A stretch of 46,515 nt of DNA from JAEUIV01 sp033763795 (GTDB lineage: Bacteria; Planctomycetota; Phycisphaerae; Phycisphaerales; UBA1924): the NCBI GenBank assembly GCA_033763795.1, contig JANRJV010000079.1, positions 1 to 46,515 on the forward strand. Reading direction: 5' to 3'. Of the stretch, positions 28,500 to 35,719 are shown one piece after another; position 1 is the first letter of the stretch; every line of letters starts with the position of its first letter. A program made the translations under genes and the position numbers. Under the pieces are notes generated by a model. That model did not search any database and had not been told where the DNA came from. It was given only the letters and a program-made list of their open reading frames with translations.

Positions 28500-28838
28500 T
28501 CAATACTTGTGGAGCACGGAGGCCTCGGTCGCCGCGGCACGAACTCGGACCGCGGCGGGCGTGTCGTTCGCTTCCGGCCCGCCCAGCGGTCTCGGTCTGA
28601 TCTCGTTCAGCCTGGCCATCAGCGTGCGCACTTCGGCGTCGATCTCCGCGCAGCGGTGCTCGCAGTGCGCGGCCCGGGCGAGGAGCGTGTCGCGCTCCTG
28701 CGCTCGACGGTACCGCTCCATCTCGAGGCACACCAGACGCATGTGCGTCTTGTGCGGGAGCTGCCCAGGCCGCGCGCTCGACGCGGGCTTGAGATCGGAA
28801 GCGGTGAGTCGGATCTTCTTGGCTCGCGGTGTGCTCAT
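28500..28838 (-). CDS. Small gvp-cluster protein, helical
   Basis: 112 aa. Core HKTHMRLVCLEMERYRRAQERD, then HCEHRCAEIDAEVRTLMARLNEI, strongly helical. I recall similar short proteins in gas-vesicle clusters of proteobacteria, but cannot name it. ATG 28838 has a strong GGAGG 5 nt upstream. The C-terminus is disordered Ala/Arg/Val-rich. Confidence 0.65.
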   Translation of the reverse strand: MSTPRAKKIRLTASDLKPASSARPGQLPHKTHMRLVCLEMERYRRAQERDTLLARAAHCEHRCAEIDAEVRTLMARLNEIRPRPLGGPEANDTPAAVRVRAAATEASVLHKY

Positions 28839-28855
28839 GGTGCCTCCGGGTGTGA

Positions 28856-29902
28856 TCAGTCCTCGGTGGCGGCGGCGCGCTGCCGCGCCCTGCCCTGGCG
28901 GGTCGGCCGATCGGTCGAGACTGCCCCTTGAACCGCCAGACGCTCGCCCCTGCGTCTCGCCTCGAAGACCTCACGCAGGAGAGCGTCGTGCTGCAGTCGC
29001 GCGTCCTGCGAGCCGGAGGCGGACGTGATAAGCGGTTGCCCGTCGGAGAAGACGTCGAACGACGCCGACCGGAAGAAGGGCTCGTCAGGGTCGGCGGGGA
29101 GCTGGCGAGCCATCAGAATGCGCGCCAGCGCGATGCACGCGCGGATCGTCGGACGGTGCGGGTTCCCGCTGAGGGCGCGGAGCGAGCGGGCGATGTCGAC
29201 GATGTAGCCCACGTGCTCCATGTCGAGGCCGCTCTTGGCCGACGTGATGCCCTCCTCCGTCTGCTGGTCGTAGTGGTCGACCTGGATGGTGATCAGGCGA
29301 TCGAGCAGCGCGTCCTGCATCTTGTGGACCCCGGCGTACTCCTCCGGGTTGCTGGTGAAGATCGCGCGGAACGAGGGATGCACGCGGACGTAGCCGTCCG
29401 AGCTGCCGAGCTTGGGCAGGTTGAGGATGCGCTCCTCAAGAATCGAGAGCAGGATGTTGTTGGCCTCGGGCGGCGTGCGGTTGAACTCGTCGTAGATGAG
29501 CGTGTGGCCCTGCTCGCAGGCCGTGGTGAGACGATTGTCGACCCAGTGAACGTTCAGCGTCTCCTCCGTCTTGAGGACGGAGTGCACGTAATTGTCGACC
29601 AGTGTGCTCTTGCGGTAGCCCGCGTCGCGGCCGATGAGGTCCGACGAGCCGAACTCGTCGTTGCCGTGCAGGAGTGAGACGGGTCGGCCCAGCCGCGCGG
29701 CGATGTGGAAAGCCAGCGTGGTCTTGCCCGTGCCGGCCGGGCCCGCCAGGTGCACGGGATAGCCAATGGAAAGATAGGTGAGGGCCCGCTCGGTGAGCTC
29801 GCTGACCGCCGGAGTGTCGACGAACGACTCGCTGGGCTCAAGAAGGAGCCCCGAGGCACTGTTCCGGCGCGGAGCTGCTCGCAGTGTCGATGTGGATGAC
29901 AT
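28856..29902 (-). CDS. gvpN: Gas vesicle protein GvpN (AAA+ ATPase)
   Basis: 348-aa MoxR-like AAA+ ATPase. Walker A GPAGTGKTT, the family block LLHGNDEFGSSDLIG, Walker B TLIYDEFNRTPPEANN, sensor 1 FRAIFTSNPEEYAGVH, and arginine finger QDALLDRLI. GvpN is needed for full-size vesicles. ATG 29902 is preferred; an ATG six codons earlier (29920) is equally possible. A TTGACT element lies 8 bp above the upstream ATG, with GATACC or TACCTT near the start, but the spacing is poor. 180 bp separate it from the gvpC-like gene. The C-terminal tail is Arg/Ala-rich and longer than usual. Confidence 0.93.
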   Translation of the reverse strand: MSSTSTLRAAPRRNSASGLLLEPSESFVDTPAVSELTERALTYLSIGYPVHLAGPAGTGKTTLAFHIAARLGRPVSLLHGNDEFGSSDLIGRDAGYRKSTLVDNYVHSVLKTEETLNVHWVDNRLTTACEQGHTLIYDEFNRTPPEANNILLSILEERILNLPKLGSSDGYVRVHPSFRAIFTSNPEEYAGVHKMQDALLDRLITIQVDHYDQQTEEGITSAKSGLDMEHVGYIVDIARSLRALSGNPHRPTIRACIALARILMARQLPADPDEPFFRSASFDVFSDGQPLITSASGSQDARLQHDALLREVFEARRRGERLAVQGAVSTDRPTRQGRARQRAAATED

Positions 29903-30082
29903 GGCGAAGGTATCGGGCACTGGGCGTAGTCAATGGAGCGCCTTGAGCGTTCGCGCGTCATTGCGTGTGCATCGATGTTCCGTGTGCGCGGGCGCTCCCC
30001 GGATGAGGTTGCGGCGAGCGCCGTGCGCGCGCGACCGCCAGCGGCGCTCAGTACGTCGGAAGGAGGTGCGACGCGGCCTCGG

Positions 30083-30913
30083 TCAGGCGCCGGGGCGGCG
30101 CGACCGCGCCGTGCGCGGGCCGGACCCGGCGCGCTCGGGCGTGCTCGTGCGCTCGGCGGCCGGCGCGGAGTTGCCGCCCGCCTGCGAGACGATCGTCCGC
30201 GCGGAGCTGGCGGCCGCGCGGAGTTGAGACAGGTACGCGTCGCGCCGCGCGTCGGCGCTGGAGGGCGCCCGTCGGGCGACAACGCCGCCCGAAGACGGCT
30301 TCTGAGTGCGCGGACGGTCTGCGTGGCGCATCGCGTCAAGCATCGAGGCGACATCGCTCCTCAGTGCCTCGACGAACTCCCGGCGCAGCCGGGTGCCGTC
30401 CTCCCGGGCCGCGTCCTGAGCCGCCCGCCGGTCGCGAGCGGCGTTCTCCTGGCTCTCGGCAAACTCGGATCGCCACTCTCCCAGCGCTGCGCGGAATGCG
30501 TCCGCTTCGCGGGACATCTGCGCCCGACGCGCTTCGGCCGCGCGTGCGTGCGCACGGAGCGTCGCGTGCGTGTCGTCGCGGAGTCCGGCGACCCATGCGG
30601 AGATATCACCTTTCTCGGCCCGGCGTCGCGCCGCCCCCTGTTCGTGCACCTCTCGGCGTGCGGCCGAGAAGCGGGGGAGAAGCTCGGCAACCTCGCACCG
30701 CAGACCCTCGGCCCACTCGCTGATCTCGTCCAGGATCGCGAGGCTGCGCGCGTCGGCCATCTCCGCGTGCTGCCGGCGGAAGTCGCTCAGCATCCCGCGG
30801 ACGTCCGAGCGCAGATCCCGGAGCCAGCGGGTGGCCTCGCGCACCGCGGGCTGCGATGCGTGTCCGAGATCCAAGCGATGGGCGCTGTGCTCTCCGGTGC
30901 GTCGCTGCTGCAT
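30083..30913 (-). CDS. gvpC: GvpC-like helical repeat protein
   Basis: 276 aa with five degenerate helical repeats, anchored at W30, W67, W107, W147 and F180 (spacings 37, 40, 40 and 33). Repeat cores read WLRDLRSDVRGML, WAEGLRCEVAELL, WVAGLRDDTHATL, WRSEFAESQENAA and FVEALRSDVASML. No repeat is an exact copy. GvpC of cyanobacteria is a comparable 33-residue-repeat protein that wraps and stiffens the shell, and this gene sits directly after gvpA as gvpC often does. Sequence identity to known GvpC is low by eye, so the assignment rests on architecture and place. ATG 30913 has GGAG 8 nt upstream. C-terminal 70 residues are disordered and basic. Confidence 0.65.
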   Translation of the reverse strand: MQQRRTGEHSAHRLDLGHASQPAVREATRWLRDLRSDVRGMLSDFRRQHAEMADARSLAILDEISEWAEGLRCEVAELLPRFSAARREVHEQGAARRRAEKGDISAWVAGLRDDTHATLRAHARAAEARRAQMSREADAFRAALGEWRSEFAESQENAARDRRAAQDAAREDGTRLRREFVEALRSDVASMLDAMRHADRPRTQKPSSGGVVARRAPSSADARRDAYLSQLRAAASSARTIVSQAGGNSAPAAERTSTPERAGSGPRTARSRRPGA

Positions 30914-31039
30914 GGTGGAGTCTCCGTGCGTGCTGAGCGGGCGGCACCGAGGAACGCCGGTGAATGATCGCCCGAAGGAAGAAGGGCGCTCCCGTTTCCG
31001 AGCACGCCCTCAGGAGTTCTTGAGCCGGTCATCCCGCGT

Positions 31040-31258
31040 TCAGGCGGGCTGCGCTGCGGTCGCGGTCAGGCCGATGGCCTCCGCGTACTTCAGGTAGGTC
31101 TCGACCGACGCGATCACGACGCGGGCCTCGATGCTGACCAGCTCGATGCCGACGAGCGACACCTTCGCGAACGCATCGATGACGATGCCCTTGTCGAGGA
31201 TGCGGTCGACGACCTCGGCCAGGCTGGACGAGTCCGTGCTCTTCTGAACCTTCGCCAT
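31040..31258 (-). CDS. gvpA: Major gas vesicle shell protein GvpA
   Basis: 72 aa. Matches the highly conserved GvpA sequence: SLAEVVDRILDKGIVIDAFA, VSLVGIELVSIEARVVIASVETYLKYAEAIGL. This is the structural subunit of the hollow protein shell giving buoyancy. ATG 31258 is preceded by AGGAGG. First gene of the operon on this strand, facing a 470-bp intergenic region with several inverted repeats. Confidence 0.97.
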   Translation of the reverse strand: MAKVQKSTDSSSLAEVVDRILDKGIVIDAFAKVSLVGIELVSIEARVVIASVETYLKYAEAIGLTATAAQPA

Positions 31259-31729
31259 ACGTATGCCTCCTCAAGTCCGACCCACTCCAACCCGGGGCCA
31301 CGTGCCCGGGCAGTCCCCGATCGGGCGAGGAGGGGTGGGAACACAGAGCGGCCCCGCGGGGCCTTGCCGACACGTATCGGCGCACGCCGCGGTGCGTGCG
31401 CGTCGCATCATCGATTCATCGTGAATGTGCCAACACGCGCTGCCGTTCGCGCGGACTGCGCAGAGTCTGTCAATGATCGCGATGCGCGACGGCGTGCGCA
31501 TCCGCCCCGCTCCTGGTGGAACACTCCCCGATGCGCAGGTGGTCGTGCGCTTACCCCCGCATCGCGGGAGCGCGGGCAGCGCGCGAGGACCCTCGCGCAA
31601 CGCCCCCCCAAATCGGCATGCGCGCAGGTACGCGACAGGGCGCGCTGCGTTGAAGAGCGGCCGCGTAAAGGCCGAAGTCTGCACGGCGACAGCGATGAGA
31701 GCGACCTGAGTTCCACAGACAGGCGGGCG
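31259..31729. promoter_or_regulatory. Divergent gvpA / cheA-like regulatory region
   Basis: 471 bp without a gene. It holds three inverted repeats on the gvpA side: CCCGGG-containing hairpin at 31291-31310 around CACGTG, the 14-bp palindrome GGCCCCGCGGGGCC at 31350-31363, and a perfect 8-6-8 repeat at 31380-31401 (GCGCACGC / GCGTGCGC). No consensus sigma-70 pair or TGGCAC-N5-TTGC sigma-54 box is convincing. Divergent promoters for gvpA and the CheA-like gene must lie here. Confidence 0.5.
31380..31401. repeat. Perfect 8-6-8 inverted repeat upstream of gvpA
   Basis: GCGCACGC, 6-bp spacer, GCGTGCGC. About 120-145 bp before the gvpA start. It has the size of an operator for a dimeric regulator. 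Confidence 0.45.
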
Positions 31730-34700
31730 ATGCGCACGACAGACGAGCTGAATCTTGCGAAGGCGCTCGCCGGCCGGATGCGGTCCGTGGGTGAGATGCT
31801 GTCCAGTGCGCTGCTGCGAGAGTCTGATCCTCCGTACGCGGAGCTCTTGGCGGCCCTGGCCGGCGCCTCCGAAGATCTCGAAGCGGCCCTCCAGGAGGCT
31901 TCCGCCCTTGCGACCGACCCCCTGGCTGAGCTGATCGTCGGGTTCGTCGAGACGTCGCGGGAGGCCATGCGGCTGGCCCCGTGCACGGACGAGCAGGCGA
32001 TCACGCTCGCGGAACTGCTCGATCAGGTGCTCCGCGCGTGCGCGGAGTGTGAAGCGCAGCAGCCCGCGCTCGAACTTCCAGAATCCGACGCGACTCCGAG
32101 CGCCGCGCCGATGGATGAGTGCGTGGCCGCGGCTGAGGCGCCGCCGGCAGAGCACCCGGACGCCGCGACCGTGCGCCAGTCGGAAGCAGCTCAAGAGTGG
32201 TCCGCCTCGGGCCTGCGCGAACAGCTCGAAGCCCCGCCGCTCGCGCACGAGTGCGCCGCAAGCGCTTGCACAGAGGAAGTCGACCAGGCGTCGGGCACGC
32301 CTGTGCAAGACCGCGTGGAGGACTCGCCCGCTTACGCGTCGGAGGCGAGCGAGACCCCGCCCGCGGAAGCGATCAGCCGAGACCCGATGTTCGAGGTGCT
32401 CGACCTGGACTCTTTCACGGGCATGGCCGCGTCATCGGCGAGCGACTCCGCCGCGGGGAACGAGGCGAGCGCCCCGCTCGCCGGCAGCGACGGTGCGACT
32501 GCATCGCCATCCGACGAAGCGGACTCTCTTGCGCCCGAGTGCGCGGTCGATCCGTTGGTATGCGAAGACTCATCAGGCCCCGCCGAGGCCGTCGCTGACG
32601 AGTCAGCCGTCGCGGATGCGGATGTTTCCGCGGATGCGCCAGCCGCCGCGAACAATGCCGGCGCCGCCGGTGAAAGCGGCGGCGACGCGTGCGATCAGGG
32701 CGAGATCACCGACGCCGACATCGCTCGCCTCATGGGCATCGAGTCGTTCGAGTCGCTTGAGCGCGTGCCCCTGTCGTGCCAGCCGCATCAGGCTGAGCTC
32801 CTCCCGCTGATGGTGACCGACCTGGCCGCCGCAGCTCTCGAGCTGCGCACGCACGCGACCCGATGCTCTGCGGCCGACAGGACCGGCGCTCCCGCGCTCG
32901 TCGAACTCGGGCATGCGCTCGAGGAAACCGCCCGCTTCTTCGGCTTCCAGAGCCTCGGCCAAGCGGCCGGCATAGTGGCGGCCGCCGGCGAGCGGCTCAA
33001 CGGCACCCAGGACAACGACTGTGCCGACGCGGCCCTCTGCCTTCACGCGCTCGCCGTGATCGTGGACCACACGTCTCGCGCGCTCTCCGAGGGGCATGAG
33101 CTTCGCTGGTCCGCCGGCGTCCTTTCCGAACTCATCGGGCTGCCGGCGAGCCCGGGCGGCCTCGCCGGCGATGCGCCCGCGGCGCTGCCCGTGAGCGAGG
33201 GCGCCTCGGGCGATGAAGCCGGCCTGACGCCCGAGCAGCTCGCGCTGCTGGCCCAGGCAGAACAGGAAGCCAGCACGTGGGGCACGACACCGCTGATCCT
33301 TCCGCCCGACAAGGCGGAGGTGCTGCAGTTCCTGATCAGCGACATCAAGCAGTCCGCCGAGCAGCTGGGCGCCGTCATCGCCGAGATCGGCAACATCGCC
33401 GCGCGCAATGACATCGCGAGCGAGCTGACCCGCCACTCCGAGGCGATGCTGCGGACCGCCAGCGCCTTCGAGTTCCGATCGCTCAACGCGCTGATCAAGC
33501 TGCTCGGAGACATCGGGGCGGGGCTGTCGGAAGTCGCGGAGCCCATGCTCCCCGAGCTCACCATCCGCGTGAACGCCATCCGTGCGCTGATCGAGCAGCA
33601 CACGACCGCTCTCGAAGTGGGCATGGAGACGACCTGGCCGCTCGAGACCCTCTCGACGCGCGTGCACAGGCTGCTGCAGGGGTGCTCACTTGCGCCGGCC
33701 ATCCTCGGCTGGCACCGGGGCGACGTCGACCGCGTACTCGAGCTCGACGGCGTAACGGAAGGCGTCGACCCTCCGCCCCGCGTCGAACCCGCCGACGACG
33801 CCTCCGATTGGACGCGGCCCGCGACGGACGCCGATCCCAGCGCCGCTGGACGCCGCGACCGCAGCGCTGAGCCGCTGCGTGTCGAAGCCGCGGTGATCGA
33901 GGAGCTGCTCGAAACTGTCGGCGAGCTCGTGCAGCACCGCGGCCGGCTGCAGAGCGTCTGCGAGGAGCTGCGACGCGAGCTGCGCAGCAACTCGAGGGTC
34001 GAGGAACTCGCCCAGACCGCTGAGCTGATCGAGCGGTCGATGGTCTCGCTGCAGACCGGCATCATGAGCATGCGGATGCAGCCGCTGGCCAAGCTGTTCG
34101 ACCGGTACCCGCGCGTGGTGCGCGACGTGGCGCGCCTTGCGGACAAGGACATCGAGCTCGAGGTGCATGGGGCGGCCACGCTCGTGGACAAGGCGATCCT
34201 CGACGGGCTCGCCGAGCCCTTGATCGCGATTCTCCGCAACGCCGCGTCGAAGCTCATCGAAACTCCCGCCGAACGGACGGCCGCGGGCAAGCCGCCGCAG
34301 GGCCGCATCAGGCTCTCCGCGCGCCACCAGGGAAGTCAGGTGGTCGTCAGCGTTGAAGACGACGGCGCCGGATTCGACCGGGCCTGGATCGAGCGGCAAG
34401 CGGTCGAGGCCGGGCTCTACTCGCCCGAGCAGGCTTCCGACCTGAACGAGAACGACGTGCTGGCGCTGGTGTTCGACGCCGCGCTCTCCCGCAGCCCGCT
34501 GCGGGACGTCGGGCGCAGCGTCCGCGAGGGGCTAGGGGGCTCGCTGATGATCGGCTCGACGCTGGGCCAGGGCGCCCGCATCGACATCATCGCGCCCATG
34601 CCGTCCGCGATTCTCTCTGCCGTCATCGTCGCGGTCGGTCGCTCGCAGTACACGGTGCCGCTCCAGAGCGTCACGGAGATCACCAGGATCGACGCCACCG

Positions 34701-35047
34701 CCCGCCGCACCATCGCCGGCAAGCCCTGTCTGGTGCTGGGCGAGCGGGTGCTGCCGCTCATCGACGCCCGCGCGGCCTTCGGCGACGTGAGCGAGGGCGA
34801 CGCGCCCATCGCGCTCCTGCTCACCGACGGCCGGCAACTGGCGTCCCTCAGCGTGGACCGCGTCATCAACAAGCAGGACGTCGTCATCCGCAACATTGAG
34901 CACCTCGACCTCCGAAAAGGTCCCTTCAGCGGCACCTCAATCACGCCCGACGGTCGCGTCAGCCTCGTGCTCGACGTGCAGCGTTTGCTCGCGGGCTCGA
35001 CGGTCGACACCTGCATTCCGAACGCGATTTCAGGAGCGCACCCATGA
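31730..35047 (+). CDS. CheA-like protein with degenerate HPt and kinase motifs
   Basis: 1105 aa. Residues about 125-340 are an acidic Ala/Glu/Ser-rich linker; 340-700 hold two helical HPt-like regions without an HxxKG phospho-acceptor motif. From about 715 there is a CheA dimerisation domain (ELLETVGELVQHRGRL; SMVSLQTGIMSMRMQPL-KLFDRYPRVVRD), then an HATPase_c domain with N-box ILRNAASKLIE (normally RNxxDHGIE), an intact DDGAGFD box, a lost GRGVGMDVV motif (here GRSVREGLGG) and a final CheW domain. Kinase activity is therefore doubtful. No receptor, CheY, CheB or CheR gene is in the window. ATG 31730; the upstream frame to 31364 lies in intergenic DNA. It overlaps the next gene by ATGA and is divergent from gvpA. 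Confidence 0.85.
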   Translation: MRTTDELNLAKALAGRMRSVGEMLSSALLRESDPPYAELLAALAGASEDLEAALQEASALATDPLAELIVGFVETSREAMRLAPCTDEQAITLAELLDQVLRACAECEAQQPALELPESDATPSAAPMDECVAAAEAPPAEHPDAATVRQSEAAQEWSASGLREQLEAPPLAHECAASACTEEVDQASGTPVQDRVEDSPAYASEASETPPAEAISRDPMFEVLDLDSFTGMAASSASDSAAGNEASAPLAGSDGATASPSDEADSLAPECAVDPLVCEDSSGPAEAVADESAVADADVSADAPAAANNAGAAGESGGDACDQGEITDADIARLMGIESFESLERVPLSCQPHQAELLPLMVTDLAAAALELRTHATRCSAADRTGAPALVELGHALEETARFFGFQSLGQAAGIVAAAGERLNGTQDNDCADAALCLHALAVIVDHTSRALSEGHELRWSAGVLSELIGLPASPGGLAGDAPAALPVSEGASGDEAGLTPEQLALLAQAEQEASTWGTTPLILPPDKAEVLQFLISDIKQSAEQLGAVIAEIGNIAARNDIASELTRHSEAMLRTASAFEFRSLNALIKLLGDIGAGLSEVAEPMLPELTIRVNAIRALIEQHTTALEVGMETTWPLETLSTRVHRLLQGCSLAPAILGWHRGDVDRVLELDGVTEGVDPPPRVEPADDASDWTRPATDADPSAAGRRDRSAEPLRVEAAVIEELLETVGELVQHRGRLQSVCEELRRELRSNSRVEELAQTAELIERSMVSLQTGIMSMRMQPLAKLFDRYPRVVRDVARLADKDIELEVHGAATLVDKAILDGLAEPLIAILRNAASKLIETPAERTAAGKPPQGRIRLSARHQGSQVVVSVEDDGAGFDRAWIERQAVEAGLYSPEQASDLNENDVLALVFDAALSRSPLRDVGRSVREGLGGSLMIGSTLGQGARIDIIAPMPSAILSAVIVAVGRSQYTVPLQSVTEITRIDATARRTIAGKPCLVLGERVLPLIDARAAFGDVSEGDAPIALLLTDGRQLASLSVDRVINKQDVVIRNIEHLDLRKGPFSGTSITPDGRVSLVLDVQRLLAGSTVDTCIPNAISGAHP

Positions 35048-35445
35048 GCGATGGGAAACCGGTTCTGCAGGAGCACCGTCGCGACGACCGACTTCCGGTC
35101 AGCAACGCCGCCTTCATCGCCTTCGTGAACCCGGATTTCGTGATACGAGAGAAGCTCTTCGGCAATCTGTTGAACGTCTCGAAGAACGGGGCGGCTTTCG
35201 TCACGTCCGTCAGCCCCAACGTGAACGACCTCGTTGTCATCACTCCCGTGCCCCGCACGGACGCGAAGCTCGACGTCCTGCTCGCGAGGGTCCGTCACGT
35301 GCAGGAACTCGACCGCGGGTGGCGCCGCGTCGGCGTCCGCTTCACGAGCGAGAATCCGGAGGTCGTGCGGATGCTGACCGCGGCTGGTCAGGAACTGGTC
35401 AAACAGATGACGACGGGCCGGCGCCCCAACGACGAGGCCGCCTGA
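35044..35445 (+). CDS. PilZ-domain protein (putative c-di-GMP receptor)
   Basis: 133 aa. HRRDDRLPVS near the start (RxxxR) and LLNVSKNGAAF (N-x-S-x-x-G) are the two PilZ c-di-GMP binding motifs; VGVRFTSENPE is the usual C-terminal strand. ATG overlaps the CheA-like stop by 4 bp, so the two probably act together, perhaps making the CheA-like complex sensitive to c-di-GMP. Confidence 0.85.
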   Translation: MSDGKPVLQEHRRDDRLPVSNAAFIAFVNPDFVIREKLFGNLLNVSKNGAAFVTSVSPNVNDLVVITPVPRTDAKLDVLLARVRHVQELDRGWRRVGVRFTSENPEVVRMLTAAGQELVKQMTTGRRPNDEAA

Positions 35446-35513
35446 GGCTCCGCGGCGAAAAATGGGCCGGAGTGAGCTCTGCGCGGGGTCTACCGCCGCG
35501 AACTTCTCGGGCT

Positions 35514-35521
35514 GGTAGAAT
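35514..35521 (+). promoter_or_regulatory. Extended -10 promoter of tRNA-Gly
   Basis: TGG directly followed by TAGAAT (extended -10 pattern TG-n-TAGAAT). Predicted start near 35528, a few bases before the tRNA. No -35 is seen. Confidence 0.5.
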
Positions 35522-35534
35522 GCTCGCTGGTCTT

Positions 35535-35606
35535 GCGGGCGTAACTCAATGGTAGAGTGTCAGCCTTCCAAGCTGAATGCTGCGGGTTCGAGTCCCGTCG
35601 CCCGCT
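35535..35606 (+). tRNA. tRNA-Gly (TCC)
   Basis: Acceptor GCGGGCG/CGCCCGC, anticodon stem TCAGC/GCTGA with loop CTTCCAA (anticodon TCC), T-loop TTCGAGT, discriminator T as usual for tRNA-Gly. CCA is not encoded. Confidence 0.95.
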
Positions 35607-35624
35607 TTGCAGAAACTCCGGCAG

Positions 35625-35664
35625 AAGCCTCGCTTTCGGATGCCGGCACAGGCCGGGGGCTTTC
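35625..35664 (+). terminator. Possible terminator after tRNA-Gly
   Basis: Inner hairpin CCGGC-ACAG-GCCGG with outer AAGCC/GGCTT pairing, ending in a short TTTC. The T-run is poor. Confidence 0.4.
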
Positions 35665-35719
35665 ACTTCTCGCGTGATACGAACAGATGCCCGCTTTCGC
35701 GCGCGGCCGGCGCGGAACC

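Noticed and set aside
29907..29933. Promoter before gvpN (TTGACT with GATACC or TACCTT)
   Set aside because: Spacing is 13-15 bp and the -10 lies on the start codon; too weak to list.
31259..31470. Sigma-54 promoter (TGGCAC) and TTGACA near gvpA
   Set aside because: The TGGCAC has no TTGC at the right distance, and the TTGACA has no -10 partner at 16-18 bp.
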